Shown here: one piece after another, positions 59,380 through 64,000 of the stretch
How positions within the stretch are numbered: position 1 is the stretch's first letter
How the letters are laid out: the number at the start of each line of letters is the position of its first letter
Source of the DNA: Billgrantia campisalis
GTDB lineage: Bacteria > Pseudomonadota > Gammaproteobacteria > Pseudomonadales > Halomonadaceae
Reading direction: 5' to 3'
Assembly (NCBI RefSeq): GCF_022341425.1
Contig: NZ_JABFUC010000002.1
Coordinates: forward strand, 1-64,000
DNA: 64,000 nt
Position numbers and translations under genes: made by a program
The notes under the pieces: model-generated
Told to the model about the DNA's origin: nothing
What the model saw: the letters and a program-made list of their open reading frames with translations, nothing else
Database searches by the model: none

Positions 59380-59409
59380 AAAAACGCCCGGGCGCAGCAG
59401 GCCCGGGCG
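59380..59409 (-). terminator. Intrinsic terminator of ahpC
   Basis: Nine-bp stem CGCCCGGGC / GCCCGGGCG with a seven-base loop, followed on the minus strand by five T residues. It precedes ahpF, so ahpF may depend on read-through or its own promoter. Confidence 0.85.
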
Positions 59410-59457
59410 CGGAGTTCACGAGGCCAGGGGGTGCCTCGCGGGGGTCGGGCGATCGGT

Positions 59458-60021
59458 TTAGATCTTGCCGACCAGATCCAGGGAGGGCGCCAGGGTGGCT
59501 TCGCCTTCCTTCCACTTGGCGGGGCAGACTTCGTTCGGGTTGGCGGCCACGTACTGGGCAGCCTTGACCTTGCGCAGCAGCTCTTCGGCGTTACGGCCGA
59601 TGTTGCCGGCGTTGATCTCGACGATCTGGATCTTGCCTTCCGGGTCGATCACGAAGGTGCCGCGCTCGGCCAGGCCGGACTCTTCGATCAGCACTTCGAA
59701 GTTGCGCGAGATCTTCAGGGTCGGGTCGGCCAGCATCGGGTACTGGATCTTGTTGATGGTCTCGGAGCTGTCGTGCCACGCCTTGTGGGTGAAGTGGGTG
59801 TCGGTGGAGACGCTGTAGATCTCGACGCCCAGCTTCTTGAACTCCTCGTAGTTGTCTGCCAGGTCACCCAGCTCGGTGGGGCAAACGAAGGTGAAGTCGG
59901 CCGGATAGAAGAAGAAGATGCTCCACTTGCCCTTCAGGCTCTCTTCGGAGACATCGATGAACTCGCCATTGTGGAAAGCGGTGGCGTTGAACGGCTTGAC
60001 TTCAGTGTTGATCAGGGACAT
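59458..60021 (-). CDS. ahpC: Alkyl hydroperoxide reductase subunit C (peroxiredoxin)
   Basis: 187 residues, normal length. Peroxidatic cysteine in [15 protein letters not shown], resolving cysteine in [13 protein letters not shown] near the C-terminus. Reduces hydrogen peroxide and organic peroxides, recycled by AhpF. AAGGAG nine bases upstream supports the ATG. Preceded by an OxyR operator. Confidence 0.97.
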   Translation of the reverse strand: MSLINTEVKPFNATAFHNGEFIDVSEESLKGKWSIFFFYPADFTFVCPTELGDLADNYEEFKKLGVEIYSVSTDTHFTHKAWHDSSETINKIQYPMLADPTLKISRNFEVLIEESGLAERGTFVIDPEGKIQIVEINAGNIGRNAEELLRKVKAAQYVAANPNEVCPAKWKEGEATLAPSLDLVGKI

Positions 60022-60067
60022 TCAGTAATGCTCCTTGTCGATGGGGTGTGTACCGAATACGGGGCCT

Positions 60068-60097
60068 ATCGTAACGCGGCCCTCGCAATAGTCTAAA
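60068..60097 (-). promoter_or_regulatory. Promoter of ahpC
   Basis: Minus strand: TTTAGA (plus 60092-60097), 18-base spacer, TACGAT (60068-60073). The weak -35 borders the OxyR site, as for OxyR-activated promoters. Confidence 0.6.
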
Positions 60098-60133
60098 TTG
60101 AATGGTGTCATGATGGTGATTGACCTTGCCTAT
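60097..60133 (-). promoter_or_regulatory. OxyR operator upstream of ahpC
   Basis: Four tetranucleotides with exactly seven bases between each: on the minus strand ATAG-N7-CAAT-N7-ATGA-N7-CAAT, against the OxyR consensus ATAG-N7-CTAT-N7-ATAG-N7-CTAT. Confidence 0.75.
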
Positions 60134-60147
60134 AAGGGCTCACCAAC

Positions 60148-60552
60148 CTATTGAAATGACACCACCTCACCCTGGCGGTCCAGTGCCAGGAAGCTCTCGA
60201 TGTTGCCCATCTTGAGCGATTCGACCATCCGCTGCAGGTGCGACTCGGCCTCGTCGCTCGACGGCGGCCGGGGCCCGCTACCGGCCAGGGCCGCCACGAA
60301 GACGATATCCCACTCGATCTCCGTCTCCTTCGACTCGGCCACCAGCGCCGCCATGTCGCTGAGCTCATCGAGGGTCTTGTCGACACACAGCACCGGCGTC
60401 AGCACCCCGCCCTCGCCCTGCTCGAAGCGGGCGCGCTGCTCCGGCGTGGGATTGTCAGGCAGCTCGGCGCGGGTGAAGACGAACAGCAGCCGCTGGGGAT
60501 CGGGCTGGCTGTGCGCCTCATTCAACAGATCGGCAAAGCAGGAAATGGCCAA
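60148..60552 (-). CDS. Conserved small protein of unknown function
   Basis: 134 residues: FADLLNEAHSQPDPQRLLFVFTRAELPD, LTPVLCVDKTLDEL, WDIVFVAALAGSGPRPPSSDEAESHLQRMVESLK. Pseudomonad relatives carry the name ribonucleotide reductase subunit alpha in databases, but nothing here resembles that enzyme. Possibly an ahpC-linked gene as it lies just upstream in the same direction. The role is unknown. Confidence 0.8.
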   Translation of the reverse strand: MAISCFADLLNEAHSQPDPQRLLFVFTRAELPDNPTPEQRARFEQGEGGVLTPVLCVDKTLDELSDMAALVAESKETEIEWDIVFVAALAGSGPRPPSSDEAESHLQRMVESLKMGNIESFLALDRQGEVVSFQ

Positions 60553-60882
60553 GGCAGTCCTCCGGAAGTCGCGTCACCTGCAGGGAGGGCGATGATGGAA
60601 CAGCCGCCGTCCCGACGCAAGGCGCTCCGGTCACCTACTCTGGACTATCGCAGATAGCTGACATCGCTCGGGCTGACCTGCAGGCAAGCCTGCGGGGAGG
60701 CGCTGTAAACCCCTCCCTGGGCGCTACCGGCGCCATCCCTGGCGCAGGACCTCCCCTTCGGCTTGCCTCCAGCACCCCTCGCTTTTCGTAACTGCGTTAT
60801 CCCTGGTCACCAATACAGCACCTCTAGCTCGGTATAACGGCGCTGCCGGGGACAGGTCGAAGAGGAGGTCATTTGCCAAGGA
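60553..60882. other. Intergenic region with repeat copy B
   Basis: 330 bases between two minus-strand genes. It holds the 85-bp palindromic element at 60683-60767; the rest (60768-60882) shows no clear gene, and no T-rich terminator for the peptidase gene was recognised. Confidence 0.6.
60683..60767. repeat. 85-bp palindromic element, copy B
   Basis: Same layout as copy A at 22722-22806: outer GGCAAGCC/GGCTTGCC, middle GGGGAGG/CCTCCCC, inner GCGCC-ATCCCT-GGCGC, and a small CCC-CTCCCT-GGG hairpin. The outer and inner stems differ from copy A in sequence but keep pairing. Confidence 0.75.
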
Positions 60883-62856
60883 TCACGGCACCAGCTCGAC
60901 GCGCAGGCCGTCGTCGCCCGGCGGCCAGGTGCCGGCCTCCTCGGTCTCGCCCCGGGCATCCAGCACCAGGTAGCTGCGGTGCTGGTGATGGCGCAGCGTG
61001 CCGGCCAGCTGCTCGAGGGCCTCGCGGTTGTCGCCGCTCATGGCGGCGGTGCGGGTGCCCGGCAGGGTCCACAGGCGCGCCTGGCCGCGCCTGGCCATGT
61101 CGCGGGGTGGGGCAGGCAGCCCCTGGTCGGCCAGCCAGGCCGCCACCGCCTCGGTCTCGCCCACCACCAGCAGCGGCGTCTCCTCGAGCCGCGCCGGGAC
61201 CGCCTCCAGGGGGCGCGGCCGGCCCGGCAGGCGCTGCCCCAGCGGGGCCAGGTCGGCATCCAAGGCCAGCAGGCGGCTGTCCGGGTCCAGCGCCAGGCGC
61301 CGCAGGGTGAAAGGCGCCGCCTCGAGCTCGCGCAGCACCTCGAAGTCGGGGTCCACGACCAGCGCCCGGGGCGCCTCCGCCAGGGTCAGCGAGACCTCGG
61401 CATGCCGGCCCTCCAGCTCCACCACCTGGCGGCTGACGCCCGCCTCGCTCTCCACCGCCAGCGGCACCCGCAGCGGCCAGGGTGCGCCTGTTCCGGACTG
61501 TTCGAGGCGCCCACGGACCTTCCAGCCCTCCTCGGTGCGCTGGCGCTCCACCTCCGTCAGCGCCAGGCTGGGACGCCCCGGGCGCCTCACCCAGGCGTCA
61601 AAGAAGTCGCCAAGCGGCTCGCCGGCGGCCGTCTCGAAGGCGGCGGCCAGGTCGTCCCAGTCGGCGGTATGGAACAAGTGGCGCTCGGCGAAGGTGTGCA
61701 GCCCGGCGTCGAAGGCCTCGTCACCGATCCGGCCGCGCAGCATATGGAAGACCATGGCGCCGTGCTGGTAGCCCACCAGCCGCCCCGCCGGGTCGGGGCC
61801 GCCGCGAAAATCCGCCAGGCGCATCTCACGGCCATCGGGCAGGGCTGCCAGGTCGGTCAGCCAGCGGCGGCGGGTGTCGCGCGCCTCGCCGCGCCGCTCG
61901 TCCAGGTGGTAGTCGGCCAGGTAGGTGGTCAGCGCCTCCGACCAGTTGCCGGTAGCGTAATCGACCCGAACCCCGGCACCCCACCAGGCGTGCATCAGCT
62001 CGTGGGCCAGCGAGGTGCGGGGAATGAAGGGCAGCGGAATGACCCGCTCGCCGAGCAGTGTGAAACCGGGAAAGGCCAGCCCCACCGGGGCCGGCGAGGC
62101 GGCGATGGTGAAGCTGGCGTAGGGATAGGGGCCGACGCGCTCACTGAACAGCGCCAGGTAGCGGGCGCTGTGTTCCAGGTAGGTGTCGGCGAAGGCCGCA
62201 TCCAGTTCGGCGGGAAACAGGGTGCGCAGGCGCACCCCCTCGGCCGTGCGCTGCCGCTCGCGCCAGGGCCCCGCCGCCAGCTCCACGCCGTCGGTGCGCG
62301 GGTGGGCGTGGCGAACCCGGTAGCCCCCCTCATCGTCGTGCGGTTCGCCCACCAGCGAGCCGGTGCCCACCGCCCGCTGGCCCTCGGGCACCCGAATCTC
62401 CAGGTCGAGGGCGAAGGCCTCGAGGTCGGCGAAGCGGGGATACCAGCCGCTGCCCGCCGGCAGCAGGGTCCCGGCCGGCGCTACCGTCACGCGCGACTCG
62501 CCGCCATCCAGCCCGCCGCGCCAGCGCAGGGTCAGGGTCTCGGCGCCCTCGGGCACGGCCAGCCGATAGCGGCCCTCGCCGTCGCGCTGCACCGCCAGCT
62601 CCGCGCCCTCGGCCGTCGCCGCCTCGAGCGCCAGGCCCGGCAGCAGGCCGAGGCGTGCCGTCGCGGGCGGCGCTGCGAGCGTCATCTCACCCTCGAGATG
62701 GCCCCGCGACGGGTCCAGGCTGACACTCATCGCCACCCTCGGCGGCTCGGCGGCCTCCTCGCCGGCGGCGGCCACCGTCGGCAGCAACAGCGGCACTGCC
62801 AGCAGCCCAGCCGCGAGCCGACACCGGCCCCGGCGACACAGGGCGGGGACCCTCAT
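60883..62856 (-). CDS. M1-type metallopeptidase-like secreted protein
   Basis: 657 residues. Signal peptide (LLAVPLLLPTVAAAGEE, about 14-33), a beta-rich N-terminal domain and a gluzincin core with zinc motif TSLAHELMHAWWG (about residues 284-296) and a downstream Glu in NWSEALTTYLADY, the expected third ligand. C-terminal half is beta-sandwich-like. Aminopeptidase activity is likely but the GAMEN exopeptidase motif is not obvious. It overlaps the ChaN-like gene stop by four bases, so both are co-translated. Confidence 0.83.
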   Translation of the reverse strand: MRVPALCRRGRCRLAAGLLAVPLLLPTVAAAGEEAAEPPRVAMSVSLDPSRGHLEGEMTLAAPPATARLGLLPGLALEAATAEGAELAVQRDGEGRYRLAVPEGAETLTLRWRGGLDGGESRVTVAPAGTLLPAGSGWYPRFADLEAFALDLEIRVPEGQRAVGTGSLVGEPHDDEGGYRVRHAHPRTDGVELAAGPWRERQRTAEGVRLRTLFPAELDAAFADTYLEHSARYLALFSERVGPYPYASFTIAASPAPVGLAFPGFTLLGERVIPLPFIPRTSLAHELMHAWWGAGVRVDYATGNWSEALTTYLADYHLDERRGEARDTRRRWLTDLAALPDGREMRLADFRGGPDPAGRLVGYQHGAMVFHMLRGRIGDEAFDAGLHTFAERHLFHTADWDDLAAAFETAAGEPLGDFFDAWVRRPGRPSLALTEVERQRTEEGWKVRGRLEQSGTGAPWPLRVPLAVESEAGVSRQVVELEGRHAEVSLTLAEAPRALVVDPDFEVLRELEAAPFTLRRLALDPDSRLLALDADLAPLGQRLPGRPRPLEAVPARLEETPLLVVGETEAVAAWLADQGLPAPPRDMARRGQARLWTLPGTRTAAMSGDNREALEQLAGTLRHHQHRSYLVLDARGETEEAGTWPPGDDGLRVELVP

Positions 62857-64000
62857 GAGGAGCGCGGCGGGAAGCGGGCCAGGATTTCCCGCTCCTCGCC
62901 GTGGCGGCGCACCTGCAGCGGCAGCAGGGTACCCGGACGCTGCTGGCGCACCAGGCCGGTCAGGTCGGCGGGACGCGCCAGCGCCTCGCCGGCCGCGCGC
63001 AGGATCACGTCGCCCGCTTCCAGGCCGGCCTGCTCGGCGATGGAGCCTTCGAGGGTGGCATGCACCTCCACCCCCTCCTCATGGGGCACGATATAGACCC
63101 CCAGCTGCATGGGCGGCAGCGCCTCGGGCTGGCGATCGTCAATGGCGAAGACCGCACGGGCCAGGCCGGCCGGCGGCGGCTCGCACTCATGCGCGCCCAC
63201 CTGCCAGGGCAGCAGGGTGCTGTGGGCCTCGACCCCCAGGTCCGAGAGCTGGTGGGGAACGCCGTGGCCGTAGGCCAGGTGCCCCTGGCCGATCAGGCCG
63301 ACCACCAGGGCGCCCTGCTCCCCCGCCTCGGCGAGCCCCGCCGCCATGGCGCGGTCCCAGGCCAGCTGGGCGGCGACGAAGCGGGCGAAGTCGGCCTCGT
63401 CGCCCTCCCGGGACGGGTGCTGCTCATAGACCTCGGCGAGGCGCTCGCGGTAGGCCTCAGGAGGCTCGGCAGGCGCACTGATGGCAAAGCGTTCCGCCTC
63501 GGGCACCGCCTCCCAACCCTCGTTGACCAGCCGGCCGCGCAGCTCCGGGGTGATGTTGACCGCCTGCAGCGGCACCCGGTGCAGCCGCGCGAAGTGCAGG
63601 ATGGGGAAATAGAGCGCCGGGTCGAAGCCCCAGGCCGTGCGCCAGTTGCTCTCGTCGAGGAACGCCTGCTCGTCGAGCTCCCCCGCCACCCAGGCATCCA
63701 GCGCCGGCTGGGCCTCCCGCGGCAGCATCTCCAGGCCGATCACTAGGTCGGGGCGGCGGGCATGCAGCCCGGCCAGGGTCGAAAGCTGCCAGCGATGGTG
63801 GTCCATGCGGTCGTGCTGCTCGCCGAGCAGCACCACGTCCTGCTCGGCCAAGTCGCTGAACAGCTCGGCGGGCGAGAGGCGCTCGCCCCCCGGCTGTCGC
63901 CACTCGCCGGGCGCCAGACAGGTATCGGCCCACGCCGGGGCGGCGCTCAGCGCCAGCGTCCCGGCCAGGCAGGCGAGCGCCAGACAGCCGGCGCGGGTAG
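62853..64000 (-). CDS. ChaN-like protein with PDZ domain (5' end beyond window)
   Basis: The frame stays open to the right edge, so the start codon lies outside. The visible part begins in a signal peptide (LALACLAGTLALSAAPAWA, before DTCLAPG) and continues into a Tiki/ChaN-type domain starting DVVLLGEQHDRMDHHRWQL, with VIGLEMLPRE and VVGLIGQGHLAYGHGVP. A PDZ domain follows (GSIAEQAGLEAGDVILRAAGEAL). ChaN of Campylobacter binds heme and aids iron uptake. A TTG at 63851 could be mistaken for a start but would drop the signal peptide. Confidence 0.85.
   Translation of the reverse strand, partial: TRAGCLALACLAGTLALSAAPAWADTCLAPGEWRQPGGERLSPAELFSDLAEQDVVLLGEQHDRMDHHRWQLSTLAGLHARRPDLVIGLEMLPREAQPALDAWVAGELDEQAFLDESNWRTAWGFDPALYFPILHFARLHRVPLQAVNITPELRGRLVNEGWEAVPEAERFAISAPAEPPEAYRERLAEVYEQHPSREGDEADFARFVAAQLAWDRAMAAGLAEAGEQGALVVGLIGQGHLAYGHGVPHQLSDLGVEAHSTLLPWQVGAHECEPPPAGLARAVFAIDDRQPEALPPMQLGVYIVPHEEGVEVHATLEGSIAEQAGLEAGDVILRAAGEALARPADLTGLVRQQRPGTLLPLQVRRHGEEREILARFPPRSS

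Noticed and set aside
60148..60552. Ribonucleotide reductase subunit alpha
   Set aside because: Database naming only; the protein is 134 residues with no catalytic motifs of that enzyme.

Overview
The window reads as chromosome from a GC-rich halophilic gammaproteobacterium, most likely Halomonas or a close relative (Halomonadaceae). The strongest pointer is a full teaABCD-type ectoine TRAP transporter operon (25491-29087) whose binding protein closely resembles Halomonas elongata TeaA from memory. Gene order is also typical: hemCDXY divergent from argH-lptM-lysA-dapF-DUF484-xerC-yigB, and engB divergent from cytochrome c4-dsbA. Coding density is high and almost everything is housekeeping or transport. 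I see no rRNA, tRNA, prophage, CRISPR array or intact insertion sequence.

Layout. 1-3.4 kb: end of pyruvate kinase, mgsA, a candidate antisense-strand small RNA and a large MscS-type channel. 3.4-8.1 kb (minus): hemC-hemD-hemX-hemY. 8.3-14.4 kb (plus): argH to yigB, covering arginine, lysine and peptidoglycan precursors and chromosome dimer resolution. 14.4-17.8 kb: a MITE-like element, engB, cytochrome c4, dsbA and an EEP-fold hydrolase. 17.9-19.9 kb: TRAP permeases without a binding protein. 19.9-25.4 kb: yqaA, thiD, a tandem Usp protein, dtd, an ABC-F ATPase and a TIGR02444 protein. 25.4-29.1 kb: teaABCD. 29.2-33.1 kb: FKBP isomerase, a secreted PHB-depolymerase-type esterase, SCO1 with a partner protein, and an AEC transporter. 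33.1-35.8 kb: a candidate Fur-controlled small RNA, trmB, thiG, thiS and a thioesterase. 35.9-42.1 kb: malate synthase G, a lipase-like hydrolase, a lipoprotein, comM, ubiK and two more MITE-like elements. 42.4-44.6 kb: glnK-amtB-second PII gene behind a sigma-54/NtrC control region. 44.7-46.6 kb: fpr and a divergent finR-like regulator. 46.6-51.5 kb: a host-attachment family protein, phnCDE and a histidine phosphatase. 51.6-57.4 kb: a diguanylate cyclase and an aapJQMP amino-acid importer. 57.7-60.6 kb: ahpC and ahpF with a readable OxyR operator. 60.9-64 kb: an M1-type peptidase and a ChaN-PDZ protein cut by the right edge.

Recurring themes are osmolyte and nutrient scavenging (ectoine, amino acids, ammonium, phosphorus oxyanions) and redox stress defence (ahpC/F, fpr/finR, dsbA, cytochrome c4). 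The most interesting non-coding content is: two 85-bp copies of a palindromic element whose stems differ in sequence but keep their pairing; two candidate intergenic small RNAs; and three short elements with terminal inverted repeats, two of which lie on or against the stop codon of a neighbouring gene. I found no clearly undescribed multi-gene system. The covarying repeat and the Fur-type small RNA are the best leads.
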